Part shown: one piece after another, positions 1-7,889 of the stretch
How the letters are laid out: each line of letters starts with the position of its first letter
Numbering within the stretch: position 1 is the first letter of the stretch
DNA from: Rhodospirillaceae bacterium
GTDB lineage: Bacteria > Pseudomonadota > Alphaproteobacteria > UBA8366 > Aestuariispiraceae
Length of the DNA stretch: 64,000 bases
Direction: 5' to 3'
Assembly: GCA_002709955.1 (NCBI GenBank)
Contig: PAQY01000002.1
Span: 108,448 to 172,447, forward strand
Translations under genes and position numbers: made by a program
The notes under the pieces: generated by a model
Database searches by the model: none
Seen by the model: the letters and a program-made list of their open reading frames with translations, nothing else
What the model was told of the DNA's origin: nothing

Positions 1-210
1 TCACCCTGAGGAGCGCAGCGTCTCGAAGGGTGACCTTTCTGGAAGCACTGCGCTACAGGCCCTCCTTCGCGACGGCACGTATGCGCCTCCTCAGGATGAG
101 AACGGTGCTTATGGTCAGAAGTGGAACGCCGTGACGCACCAGCCCCTCAGCGCCCTTCGCGCCTTCTCTGCGCCCTCTGCGGTTAACCTTTACCCTTCGT
201 CACATCCGCG
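1..210. repeat. composite intergenic repeat, copy 1 (left edge may be cut)
   Basis: This non-coding block is near-identical to 293-503. It starts with a semi-palindromic module (CACCCTGAGGAGC...TCTCGAAGGGTG), continues with an inverted relative of it (CCTTCGCGACGG...CTCCTCAGGATGAG, about 60-104), and ends with a module rich in GCGCC (CCCTCAGCGCCCTTCGCGCC, about 143-162) running into TCTGCGGTTAACC. Partial copies lie at 8796-9010 and 27101-27262. It begins at base 1, so it may extend further left. Similar GC-rich intergenic repeats are widespread in alphaproteobacteria. No ORF in it looks real. Confidence 0.85.
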
Positions 211-235
211 AAGGGCCACAGGCACCAATCGCGCC

Positions 236-292
236 TGCCGCCCTGGACCCCGGATCACGTCCGGGGTGACGATGTATTAGACAAATACTCTC
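236..292. repeat. short palindromic repeat module (CCCGGATCACGTCCGGG type)
   Basis: The dyad CCCCGGATCACGTCCGGGG (about 247-265) is followed by TGACGATGTAT. The same palindrome with AAG in place of ACG is at about 8812-8830, and a half-copy (AGTCCGGGGTGACGATG) is at 27104-27120. In all three places it immediately precedes a CACCCTGAGGAGCG module, so the two modules travel together. Confidence 0.8.
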
Positions 293-503
293 TCACCCTG
301 AGGAGCGCAGCGTCTCGAAGGGTGACCTTTCTGTAAGCACTGCGCTTACAGGCCCTCCTTCGAGACGGCGCGAATGCGCCTCCTCAGGATGAGAATGGTG
401 CTTATGGTCAGAAGTGGAACGCCGTGACGCACCAACCCCTCAGCGCCCTTCGCGCCTTCTCTGCGCCCTCTGCGGTTAACCTTTACCCCTCGTCACATCC
501 GCG
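293..503. repeat. composite intergenic repeat, copy 2 (tandem duplicate of 1-210)
   Basis: A second copy of the 1-210 block with about a dozen substitutions and one extra T, which gives a tandem period of about 292 bp. The two half-modules (about 294-325 and 357-397) are inverted relatives and could form a long hairpin. The following bases to about 525 (GCAGGCGGGTGTTCAGGGCG) recur in part at 8998-9008 and 27251-27267. It lies downstream of the transaminase gene, which ends at 550. Confidence 0.85.
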
Positions 504-549
504 CAGGCGGGTGTTCAGGGCGGCGCGCTCACGCGGTGAAGGATAGTGC

Positions 550-1872
550 CTACGCGACCTCTTTCAACACATCGCCCAGCATGCTGATCATATCGTCGAT
601 ATGGGATTTTTCAGCAATCAGAGGCGGAGAGAGGGCGATGATGTCGGCGGTGACGCGGATCATCAGGCCCTTGTTGAAGGCCTTGACCATGGCGTCATAA
701 CCGCGCTCTCCTGGAGCACCGGAGCGAGGGGCCAGTTCGACGGCGGCGACAAGGCCCATATTGCGAATGTCGATCACATTGGGCAGGCCTTTCAGCCCAT
801 GAATCGCATTCTCCAGATAGGGTTCCAGAGCCAGCGCGTTTTCAAACAACCCGTCTTCCTTATAGACGTCCATGGCGGCGACACCGGCAGCGGCCGCCAC
901 CGGGTGGCCGGAATAGGTATAGCCGTGGAACAGTTCAATCGCGGCGTCGGCGGAGTCCATCATCGTGTCATGGATCTTCTTGTTGGTCACAACTGCGCCC
1001 ATCGGGATGGTCGCATTGGTCAGGCCCTTGGCACAGGTGATGATGTCTGGAATAACGCCCAGGCGTTCTGCTGCTGTGGCATAACCCAGACGCCCAAAGG
1101 CGGTGATAACCTCATCAAAAATCAGCACGATGCCGTGCTTGTCACAGATTTCCCGAATGCGCTTCAGATAGCCTTTCGGGGGCAACAGCACACCGGTTGA
1201 GCCCGCCATGGGTTCCACGATAAAGGCCGCGATCGTGCTGGCATCATGCAGCGTGACCAGGCGTTCCAGATCATCGGCCAGATGGGCACCATATTCCGGT
1301 TCGCCCTTGGTATAAGCATTGTGTTCCAGGTCGTGGGTATGGCGCACATGGTCGGACCCGGCCAGCAAGGAGCCAAAATACATCCGGTTTTTGACAATAC
1401 CGCCAACGGAAATGCCGCCAAAGCCGGTGCCATGATAGCCCCGTTCGCGGCCCAACAGGCGGGTTCGGGTGCCCTGACCGCGGGCGCGCTGATAGGCCAG
1501 TGCGATCTTCAACGCGGTATCAGCGGATTCCGATCCAGAATTGGTGAAGAATACATGATCCAGGTCGGCGGGGAACATGTCGCGCATGCGGCTGGCCAGT
1601 TCGAAGGCCTTGGGATGGCCGAATTGGAAGGTCGGGGCAAAATCCAGCTGGGCGACCTGCTGTTGCACGGCCTCCACAATTTTCGGATTGGCATGACCGC
1701 AATTGACGCACCACAATCCAGCGGTGCCGTCCAGGATGTCTTTGCCCTCAGCGCTTTTGTAATACATGCCCTTGGCGGAGACCAGGATGCGCGGATCAGC
1801 CTTGAACCGGCGATTGGCGGTAAAGGGCATCCAAAAGGCGCTAAGGTCGTTCTGCTGCATCCCGTCGGGCAT
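550..1872 (-). CDS. omega-amino acid (beta-alanine)--pyruvate aminotransferase
   Basis: Class III PLP aminotransferase of 440 aa, full length for the omega-amino acid:pyruvate transaminase group. Visible motifs are the N-terminal substrate region FWMPFTANRRFK (13-24), NSGSESADTALK (111-122) for phosphate binding, FDEVITAFGR (252-261) with the PLP-pyridine Asp253, and Schiff-base Lys282 in CAKGLTNATIPMGAV. Family members move the amino group of beta-alanine or other omega-amino acids to pyruvate, giving malonate semialdehyde and alanine in the cytosol. The exact substrate is inferred from family likeness. Met5 is an alternative start. No methylmalonate-semialdehyde dehydrogenase gene, a frequent partner, is adjacent. 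Confidence 0.9.
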   Translation of the reverse strand: MPDGMQQNDLSAFWMPFTANRRFKADPRILVSAKGMYYKSAEGKDILDGTAGLWCVNCGHANPKIVEAVQQQVAQLDFAPTFQFGHPKAFELASRMRDMFPADLDHVFFTNSGSESADTALKIALAYQRARGQGTRTRLLGRERGYHGTGFGGISVGGIVKNRMYFGSLLAGSDHVRHTHDLEHNAYTKGEPEYGAHLADDLERLVTLHDASTIAAFIVEPMAGSTGVLLPPKGYLKRIREICDKHGIVLIFDEVITAFGRLGYATAAERLGVIPDIITCAKGLTNATIPMGAVVTNKKIHDTMMDSADAAIELFHGYTYSGHPVAAAAGVAAMDVYKEDGLFENALALEPYLENAIHGLKGLPNVIDIRNMGLVAAVELAPRSGAPGERGYDAMVKAFNKGLMIRVTADIIALSPPLIAEKSHIDDMISMLGDVLKEVA

Positions 1873-2103
1873 GTGTTTCCTCCAAAAAAAGTCATTACCG
1901 TAAGGGTAGGCAGTGTTTCAGCCATTTTGAACCCTCAAAAGACCCGATTTTGGTACTCCCTTTTTGTTGCCCGAGACAAGATGATTCTTTCTCACAGCAG
2001 TCGTGACCTATTGTGCGGTCTGGTCGGTCGCCATTCGCTGGCTTGTAGCAACCCGACTCTATCGCTAAAAAAGCACCTTAATGGGCGAAACAGGATTCCC
2101 GGT

Positions 2104-2745
2104 ATGGCGCTGCATCAAAACCTGTCTAATGGCATGCTGCTGGCATGGCCAACACCGATCCTGACACGCCGGATACAGGATGCCGATTTGCTGTCGGACC
2201 TGCGGCGCGTCATTCTTGACCGGGAACAGGCCTATCCGGATGGAATTGATCGTGCGCTGGTGAATGGCTGGCATTCCGATACGGATTTAATGAAATGGCC
2301 GGATCCGTCCATTGTAACTTTGAAGTCCATTATCAGCACCGGACTGGCTGATTTCATCAAGCAACTGAACAATGATAAGGGTTTCAGTGGCAAGGCGCAG
2401 GTAACCGCCTGGGCCAATATCAGCCGGCGGGGTGGATTTCATCGCCTGCACACGCATCATTCTTCCATGGTATCTGGCGTGTTTTATGTCGATACCGGCA
2501 CGCCGGATCCGGATGATACGCATTTCAATGGCACGATTTCGTTCCTGGATCCACGGCTGGCGGTTGAGATGATCCCGCTGCCGGGAAGCCCCTTTGGGGA
2601 AAAGCTGAAAGTTGAGCCCAGCCCCGGCCTTATGCTATTGTTCCCAAGCTGGCTGCAGCATTTCGTCGATCCCTTCCGTGGGGAGGGAACCCGCATCTCC
2701 ATCGCGTTTAATATTGGTCTGTATGGTGGCGATTCGGCCACCTAG
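2104..2745 (+). CDS. TIGR02466-type putative 2OG-Fe(II) oxygenase
   Basis: A 213-aa protein resembling the TIGR02466 / 2OG-FeII_Oxy_5 family, a double-stranded beta-helix fold proposed to use iron and 2-oxoglutarate. Supporting features are the His-rich stretch FHRLHTHHSS (112-121) followed by SGVFYVD, the strand ISFLDPR (145-151), FPSWLQHFVDPF (180-191) with a candidate distal His186, and RISIAFNI (197-204) with Arg197 suited to the 2OG carboxylate. The ATG at 2104 is preferred over the long upstream open frame because AGGA sits 8 nt before it and family homology begins there. Substrate unknown. It lies 33 bp upstream of purB on the same strand. Confidence 0.75.
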   Translation: MALHQNLSNGMLLAWPTPILTRRIQDADLLSDLRRVILDREQAYPDGIDRALVNGWHSDTDLMKWPDPSIVTLKSIISTGLADFIKQLNNDKGFSGKAQVTAWANISRRGGFHRLHTHHSSMVSGVFYVDTGTPDPDDTHFNGTISFLDPRLAVEMIPLPGSPFGEKLKVEPSPGLMLLFPSWLQHFVDPFRGEGTRISIAFNIGLYGGDSAT

Positions 2746-2778
2746 ATCGGTTTTGTTTCTCAAGGAATAGGAATTCAT

Positions 2779-4101
2779 ATGATCCCGCGTTACAGTCGCC
2801 CGGAAATGACCGCAATTTGGGAACCGTCCAACCGGTTCCACATCTGGTTTCTGATCGAAGCGCATGCCTGCGATGCCCTGGCGGAACGCGGCGTGATTCC
2901 GAAGTCAGCGGCAGAGTCGGTTTGGAAGAATGGCGACAAACCCTATACGCAGGCGCGCATCGACCGCATCGATGAGATTGAGCGCGAGACGAAACATGAT
3001 GTCATCGCCTTCCTGACGGAACTGTCGGAACATATTGGGGAAGACTCCCGCTTCGTGCATCAGGGCATGACGTCTTCAGATGTGCTGGATACATGCCTGG
3101 CGGTGCAACTGACCCAGGCGGCTGATATTCTGTTAGCGGATCTGGATCGGGTTCTGGCGGCGCTGAAATCCCGTGCGATCGAGCACAAGAATTCTGTCTG
3201 CATCGGTCGCTCACACGGCATTCATGCAGAGCCTACAACATTTGGCGTGAAACTGGCCGGCCATTTCGCCGCCTTTCAACGCAGCAAACAGCGGTTGCTG
3301 GCGGCGCGGGCGGATATTGCGACCTGTGCCATTTCCGGCGCGATTGGCAGCTTTGCCAATATCGATCCGTCGATTGAAGCCTATGTCGCAGACAAGCTGG
3401 GCCTGACGCCAGAGCCGATGTCGACACAAGTGATCCCGCGTGATCGTCATGCGGCCTTCTTTGCGACCCTGGCGGTGATTGCCGGATCGATTGAGAATCT
3501 GGCGATTGAAATTCGCCATTTGCAGCGCACCGAATTGCGCGAGGCCGAGGAGTTTTTCTCGCCTGGGCAAAAAGGGTCGTCGGCCATGCCCCATAAGCGC
3601 AATCCGGTGCTGACGGAAAACATGACGGGCCTGGCGCGCATGGTGCGGGCCTATGCTCTGCCAGCCCTGGAAAACATCGCGCTGTGGCATGAACGGGATA
3701 TTTCCCATTCTTCAGTGGAGCGCATGATTGGTCCAGACTCGACGGTAACGCTGGATTTTGCCCTGAACCGATTGGCGGGCGTGGTTGAGAAGCTGGTCGT
3801 ATATCCAGAAGAAATGATGGCGAATCTGAATCGCCTCGGCGGGTTGCACAATTCCCAGCGTGTCCTGTTGCAATTGACCCAGGCAGGAATGAGCCGAGAA
3901 GATGCCTATCGCACAGTACAGCGCAATGCTATGGAAAGCTGGAAAAACGGCACATCATTTCAGGAATTGCTGAAATCTGATAAGGATGTGGCACAGCATT
4001 TGAGTGATGATGCTATCGACGCACTCTTTGACATGGGCTACCACGTTAAGCATGTGGACACGATCCTGGACCGCGTATTTGCACAAGACAGCGCCGGTTA
4101 A
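2779..4101 (+). CDS. purB: adenylosuccinate lyase
   Basis: A fumarase/aspartase-superfamily lyase of 440 aa. It cleaves SAICAR to AICAR plus fumarate and adenylosuccinate to AMP plus fumarate in cytosolic purine synthesis. Visible: TSSDVLDT (98-105), the HGIHAEPTT segment (146-154) carrying the general-acid histidines, and the superfamily signature GSSAMPHKRNP (266-276) with the catalytic loop serines. AAGGAAT lies about 10 nt before the ATG. The other purine genes here (purC, S, Q, L) are 24 kb away on the minus strand. The next gene starts 7 nt after the stop codon, suggesting co-transcription. Confidence 0.97.
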   Translation: MIPRYSRPEMTAIWEPSNRFHIWFLIEAHACDALAERGVIPKSAAESVWKNGDKPYTQARIDRIDEIERETKHDVIAFLTELSEHIGEDSRFVHQGMTSSDVLDTCLAVQLTQAADILLADLDRVLAALKSRAIEHKNSVCIGRSHGIHAEPTTFGVKLAGHFAAFQRSKQRLLAARADIATCAISGAIGSFANIDPSIEAYVADKLGLTPEPMSTQVIPRDRHAAFFATLAVIAGSIENLAIEIRHLQRTELREAEEFFSPGQKGSSAMPHKRNPVLTENMTGLARMVRAYALPALENIALWHERDISHSSVERMIGPDSTVTLDFALNRLAGVVEKLVVYPEEMMANLNRLGGLHNSQRVLLQLTQAGMSREDAYRTVQRNAMESWKNGTSFQELLKSDKDVAQHLSDDAIDALFDMGYHVKHVDTILDRVFAQDSAG

Positions 4102-4108
4102 CACCTGG

Positions 4109-6202
4109 ATGCCCTGTCGTCGGACAGCCCGTGTGATTGTTGCAGGGCTGGTTGGCCTGGGCATTTTTCTGTCTGTCACGGGATCGGACAGCCTTGCACA
4201 ATCAACCGGCACCCCGGCCGATGACATTGCCAGGCCCAGCTTCAGCCCCCAGCGGGATACCTATCGCGCCAGCGAGGTTGATCCTGTAACCCTGGCGATC
4301 CTGTCAGATGCCTTATTGCGACTGCAGTTTCTAGCCGTTGCCGCACTTGAGTCAGAGGAAGATGTCGGGCTGGCCCAAAGCGGGGTCGTGCGTGCCTATC
4401 TGGCCCGGCGTCAGATGGATAAGGCAACAGAGATTGCAGAACGGATTGCTGATCCTGTGTGGCGCGCCAGATCCTTTCTGTGGATTTCTGACTATGTTCG
4501 AATTGTCCTGAAAGATGCCAGCGGGGCACGTGCCTGGATGGACCGCGCGGTTGCAGAAGTGCGGGATCAACCCCCGTCGAACCGTGTGACGGATACATAT
4601 GGAATTGCCGCCAACCGCCTGGCCCAAATGGGCGACCCTGACGCTGCGACCGCCACAGCGCAATTGATTGCAAGCCGTCAGGACCGGGTCAGAACATTGC
4701 GGGAAATCGCCTCGGTCATATTAGCCTCCAGCGATGATGAGGCGACGAGACAGGCTGTTGCAACCGTTCTGCGCCAGACCTTTGAGGAGGCCAGCCTGTT
4801 ACCCAAAACACAGGACTTGTCGCAGGCTTATCTGTTGATGGATATCGGGGCGGCACAGCTGGCGGCGGGGGATACAGCGGGTGCGCAAGTGTCCTTTGCG
4901 ACGGCACAGGTTGATATCATGAATGGGGCCAGCGATGTCCGGATGCCAGCCCTTATTCAACTGGCGGCCAAAATGGTTGAAGCGGGCAATCAGCGCGGCG
5001 GCATGATCGTCGTGCGCATGGTTCCAGAAGGGGCCTATCGGGCCGAGGCGTTAAGTGCGGTATCTGCCGCATTGGGGCGGCGCAATATCGACGCGGCTGT
5101 TCCTTTGTTCCGATTGGCTGAGGAAGAAATTGACCGAATTGAAGATCAATCCACCCGATTTCGCGCGATCACGTATCTGGTGGCGCGGGAAACGGAGATC
5201 GGACGCCTGAAAGATGCCTTTGAAACCGCGTTTAAGATCACCGAGGATGTGCCCCGCGCTGAGGCCCTTTTGGGCATGGGGCGCGTGCTGATCGATCAGG
5301 GCAAGCTGCCTGAAGCGTTGGTGCTGAAAGACTATATTCCCTATATCGGGATGCGGGCCCAGATCATGGCCGCAGTGGCCTTGGGGCGGGGGCTGGAGAA
5401 TGACCCCGAAGGGGCCAGCGCATTATTGGCCGAAGCGCTTGATCCGACTGGTTTCCCGACCTTGCCCGAATATGTGCCCGATGCCCTGGATGCCGTTCTC
5501 AGTGCCCAGATCAAGGTTGGGCTGGAAAGCGCGGATCAGGCGATCTTCAGCCGTGCCCGGGATTTGTCAGAAGTGCTGACAACGGATCTGGCAAAGGTGC
5601 GTGCCTTGGTTCAGGTTGCCATCGCAGAAGCCCGTCGGGGTCGAATCGAAGACGCCCAGAAAACCATCAGCGCAGCCTACCGCATTGCCTTTGAGAATAA
5701 AGGCGATCAAGGGTTCAATTCTGCTTTGCTGGCCATTTCCCTGGCGCAATTGGCAGCAGGGGACCTGCTGGGGGCCTATGATACGGCCGCGCGCATACCA
5801 GAGCCACCATTGGGCGTGGACCTGCCGCGCACGCCCGATGGTGGGTTTGATGTCCCCCGATATCAGGCTTTGATCCGCGTGGCGGCGGCGGCGGGTCGAT
5901 TGGGGGATCCCAATTTCGGGCAGGAGGTGACGGATAAAATCGGGGTCGATCCCGCCAAAGCCGTGGGCCTTGCCGCTGTGGCAATTGCGATGTCGAATCA
6001 ATCGGCGGATCTGATTGATGTCATCAATGATATTCGGGATGGGGCGTTGTTATCCCCCAACTATGAGGCGCTGGCACAAGATACGCCTGTTCCAGCGGCA
6101 CCATCTGATACCCCGACAACAGCGGATGCCCCGGCGGAGAGGCCGGAAAACTCCATGGAACAGGCACCAACCCTGGCACCCCTTCCTGAAACTGGGAATT
6201 AG
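4109..6202 (+). CDS. secreted alpha-helical repeat protein, function unknown
   Basis: A 697-aa protein, not recognised as a named family. It begins with MPCRRTARVIVAGLVGLG and a signal peptide likely cut near SLA-Q (30-31), so it should be periplasmic. The body consists of repeated 30-40 residue helical pairs of TPR-like character (for example AYLARRQMDKATEIAERI, DIGAAQLAAGDTAGAQ, LGMGRVLIDQGKLPEALV). The last 50 residues are a Pro/Thr/Ala-rich tail. The ORF is open back to 4004 inside purB, but the Met at 4109 directly precedes the signal peptide and is the likely start. No clear Shine-Dalgarno is seen, and the 7-nt gap to purB suggests translational coupling. Confidence 0.75.
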   Translation: MPCRRTARVIVAGLVGLGIFLSVTGSDSLAQSTGTPADDIARPSFSPQRDTYRASEVDPVTLAILSDALLRLQFLAVAALESEEDVGLAQSGVVRAYLARRQMDKATEIAERIADPVWRARSFLWISDYVRIVLKDASGARAWMDRAVAEVRDQPPSNRVTDTYGIAANRLAQMGDPDAATATAQLIASRQDRVRTLREIASVILASSDDEATRQAVATVLRQTFEEASLLPKTQDLSQAYLLMDIGAAQLAAGDTAGAQVSFATAQVDIMNGASDVRMPALIQLAAKMVEAGNQRGGMIVVRMVPEGAYRAEALSAVSAALGRRNIDAAVPLFRLAEEEIDRIEDQSTRFRAITYLVARETEIGRLKDAFETAFKITEDVPRAEALLGMGRVLIDQGKLPEALVLKDYIPYIGMRAQIMAAVALGRGLENDPEGASALLAEALDPTGFPTLPEYVPDALDAVLSAQIKVGLESADQAIFSRARDLSEVLTTDLAKVRALVQVAIAEARRGRIEDAQKTISAAYRIAFENKGDQGFNSALLAISLAQLAAGDLLGAYDTAARIPEPPLGVDLPRTPDGGFDVPRYQALIRVAAAAGRLGDPNFGQEVTDKIGVDPAKAVGLAAVAIAMSNQSADLIDVINDIRDGALLSPNYEALAQDTPVPAAPSDTPTTADAPAERPENSMEQAPTLAPLPETGN

Positions 6203-6221
6203 TGTGGTGCGCGTTTTCCGA

Positions 6222-6647
6222 CTATTCGAAATCGCTGAGATTGAGGCCCAACGCCTGACAGATTATTTCACACTGCGCCCGTTCACTGGGCAGCAATACG
6301 CCATCGACCTGGCCAACCGCCAGCGCGACCTTGACCAGCAGCACGGCATCGCCCGCATCGCTGTGACAATCCGTAATTGGTTTCAGGGCATCTTCGCGAC
6401 CCTTGGCGGGATCAGCCTTAATGGCTTCAATCGTTTCGTTGAACAGATCAATCGCTTCGTGCACATCGAAGATGCTCAGCCGGTCAATCGCATCGATGAT
6501 CTGATCCAGTCGCCCGCGTTCGGACAGGGAAACTTCCCCATCAGCAATCGCCATCAAGGCACAGGTCGCCATGCACGCTTCCAGAAATGGGCGATGCTTA
6601 TGACGCTCATATCGCTCTGCCAATGTTTGGCGCAATCCGTCCAGCAT
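6222..6647 (-). CDS. TerB-like (tellurite-resistance/DUF533-type) domain protein
   Basis: A soluble all-helical protein of 141 aa with the TerB hallmark ACALMAIADGEVSLSERGRLDQII: an acidic helix-turn (ADGEVS) resembling a metal-binding loop, echoed near the C-terminus as GQVDGVLLPSERAQ. TerB domains are linked to stress and metal-associated membrane complexes, but the role here is unknown. The start at MLDG is preferred to the ATG 12 nt upstream because a run of G (ATGGGGGG) lies just before it. It converges with the secreted repeat protein, with 19 nt between stops. A second TerB-like gene is at 24720-25145. Confidence 0.7.
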   Translation of the reverse strand: MLDGLRQTLAERYERHKHRPFLEACMATCALMAIADGEVSLSERGRLDQIIDAIDRLSIFDVHEAIDLFNETIEAIKADPAKGREDALKPITDCHSDAGDAVLLVKVALAVGQVDGVLLPSERAQCEIICQALGLNLSDFE

Positions 6648-6789
6648 TATACCCCCCATGATGCGTCCTGATCGTGCTTCTAGTTTGACCGCGCTTACAC
6701 CCGTTGGTCAAGTGACGGTAGCATGGCGAAGCCTGTCGCTTTTTCTGTAGTCGCATTTAAAATTTCAGGTAATCTGTTTGAACATTGAG

Positions 6790-6985
6790 CGGTTCCCATT
6801 AGGGGATCAAAAGGGAATTCGGTGCGGTGGAGATCTGGATCATGGTTGATCTGGATGCTGCCAAAGCCGAAGCTGCCCCCGCAACTGTAAGCGGCGAGCC
6901 GATCGCCCATTCATGCCACTGACACATTTTCGTCGGGAAGGCAGGGTGGTTCGGCATTGACCCGCAAGCCAGGAGACCTGCCGCT
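6790..6985 (+). promoter_or_regulatory. cobalamin (AdoCbl) riboswitch
   Basis: All conserved core elements of the B12 riboswitch are present in order: AGGGAATTCGGTG (about 6812-6824), GCTGCCCCCGCAACTGTAA (6872-6890), GCCACTG (6915-6921), CGGGAAGGC (6934-6942) and the B12-box tail AGCCAGGAGACCTGCC (6967-6982). Known members bind adenosyl- or methylcobalamin and repress downstream expression. The element ends about 50 nt before the ATG at 7036. A short helix, CCGGG (7007-7011) with CCCGG (7020-7024), ends exactly where the Shine-Dalgarno GGAGGAGG (7023-7030) begins, suggesting translational control. Confidence 0.93.
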
Positions 6986-7035
6986 CTTCACATTAAACCC
7001 AAACGACCGGGCGGGGTGCCCCGGAGGAGGTTACG

Positions 7036-7389
7036 ATGAGTGGATTGGCATATCCTGATTCTGCAACGCAAGACTCTTTTGCTTCGACGGTTCTGTCGAC
7101 AGACGTTCAACAAATAACAAAACTTGATCCCCAAAATTGCCTGGGTGGATTGTTTCATTGCGGCACCCCCCTGCCGGTTGGGGCGGCGGAAGATGCCGTG
7201 CTGTCCTGGTTGATGACATTGCCCGATGCAATGGATCCAGCGCGGGCGGCTGCAATCCTGGGACAAATGCCGCTTTTTGCACAGGCGGATCAGGGAGAAA
7301 CCGGTCGCCTTGCCACGCTGTTGCGGGAAATCGCCCAATATCCTGCAGAAAAACTGGCATCAGGGCGCCGCCGCCGCCCCCGAAACTAA
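7036..7389 (+). CDS. 117-aa protein of unknown function, downstream of the cobalamin riboswitch
   Basis: I do not recognise this protein. It has a strong Shine-Dalgarno (GGAGGAGG, 6 nt before the ATG) placed exactly after the B12 riboswitch, which supports it as the regulated gene. The sequence has a polar N-terminus, a centre with CLGGLFHCGTPLPVG (35-49; Cys35 and Cys42, His41), a helical stretch (VLSWLMTLPDAMDPARAAAIL, about 55-75), a second helix ending REIAQYPAEKL, and a basic tail RRRRPRN (111-117). No signal peptide or membrane helix is evident. It is not CbtA or CbtB, CobW or TonB-like. Regulation by B12 status is inferred from the riboswitch. Confidence 0.7.
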   Translation: MSGLAYPDSATQDSFASTVLSTDVQQITKLDPQNCLGGLFHCGTPLPVGAAEDAVLSWLMTLPDAMDPARAAAILGQMPLFAQADQGETGRLATLLREIAQYPAEKLASGRRRRPRN

Positions 7390-7429
7390 AGGCTATTGAC
7401 GATCCGGCCCAGGCTTTGTATCCCCTAGC

Positions 7430-7535
7430 CACTCCGTAGGGGAGTAGCCGCCCTTTTTATAGGGGCCTGTGTCAACATGCTTGGCAATTGCCATGGCACA
7501 GGCGGCCGGTCACGGTTTGGCAAGACCTATGGCGA
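7430..7535 (+). promoter_or_regulatory. yybP-ykoY (manganese-sensing) riboswitch
   Basis: The diagnostic motif TAGGGGAGTAGCCGCC (7437-7452) is followed by the second conserved arm GTCAACATGCTTGG (7471-7484) and closes with GGCAAGACCTATGG (7519-7532). The basal helix pairs CCGTAGG (7434-7440) with CCTATGG (7526-7532) through one G-U pair. Known yybP-ykoY elements bind Mn2+ and switch on exporters and UPF0016 genes. That matches the gene that follows. Confidence 0.9.
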
Positions 7536-7552
7536 TTCTGATCGGGTTCGGA

Positions 7553-7592
7553 GGGACCGGCCGTTCGGAGTCGTCATCTTGTCGCCGGTCCC
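7553..7592 (+). promoter_or_regulatory. expression-platform hairpin between Mn riboswitch and start codon
   Basis: The perfect 9-bp inverted repeat GGGACCGGC (7553-7561) / GCCGGTCCC (7584-7592) sits between the aptamer and the Shine-Dalgarno TTGGAGAG (about 7595-7602). The 3' arm abuts the ribosome binding site and is followed by CTTT. It could act as a weak terminator or mask translation initiation. Which of the two cannot be decided from sequence. Confidence 0.6.
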
Positions 7593-7606
7593 CTTTGGAG
7601 AGTTTC

Positions 7607-7885
7607 ATGCAGCCTTTTATTGCCATTTTTATCACTGTTTTCCTGGCGGAATTGGGGGACAAAACCCAGTTGGCGACGGTTCTGTTTGCCACGGATAAGG
7701 CGATGACGCCGATGGGTGTTTTCTGTGCCGCCGCTGCCGCCCTTATCGTTTCAACGGCCCTGGCCGTGTTTCTGGGTACAGTCGCCGAACGCACATTGAC
7801 CATGATCCCCTTGAAACTGATCGCGGGCTGCGGATTCGTAATCATGGGGCTGTGGAGTATCTATGATCACTTTCAGGGATCATAA
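7607..7885 (+). CDS. UPF0016/GDT1-family Mn2+ exporter, half-size (single-repeat) form
   Basis: A 92-aa membrane protein with one copy of the UPF0016 motif, ELGDKTQLATVL (15-26), near the end of the first helix. Further hydrophobic helices are at about 35-58 and 68-86. UPF0016 proteins (TMEM165/Gdt1, bacterial MneA/MntX) normally carry two inverted E-x-G-D-(K/R)-(T/S) repeats in about 190-210 aa and export Mn2+ or Ca2+. A single-repeat protein would have to dimerise. The start at 7607 follows GGAGAG and the Mn riboswitch; the longer open frame upstream is the riboswitch itself. No second half-gene is adjacent. Confidence 0.88.
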   Translation: MQPFIAIFITVFLAELGDKTQLATVLFATDKAMTPMGVFCAAAAALIVSTALAVFLGTVAERTLTMIPLKLIAGCGFVIMGLWSIYDHFQGS

Positions 7886-7889
7886 GGTT

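Noticed and set aside
1-503. Possible CRISPR array or insertion sequence
   Set aside because: Only two tandem units of about 210 bp with related but non-identical dispersed copies; no spacers, cas genes or transposase.
601-1200. 199-aa plus-strand frame opposite the transaminase
   Set aside because: No family features and inside a clearly coding minus-strand gene.
1246-2103. Open frame extending upstream of the TIGR02466-type gene, antisense to the transaminase
   Set aside because: It mirrors the coding bias of the transaminase on the other strand. Homology and the SD point to ATG 2104.
7137-7439. Second-frame ORF (100 aa) overlapping the 117-aa gene, and minus-strand ORFs there
   Set aside because: No SD; Gly/Pro/Cys-rich translation; the 7036 frame has the SD placed right after the riboswitch.
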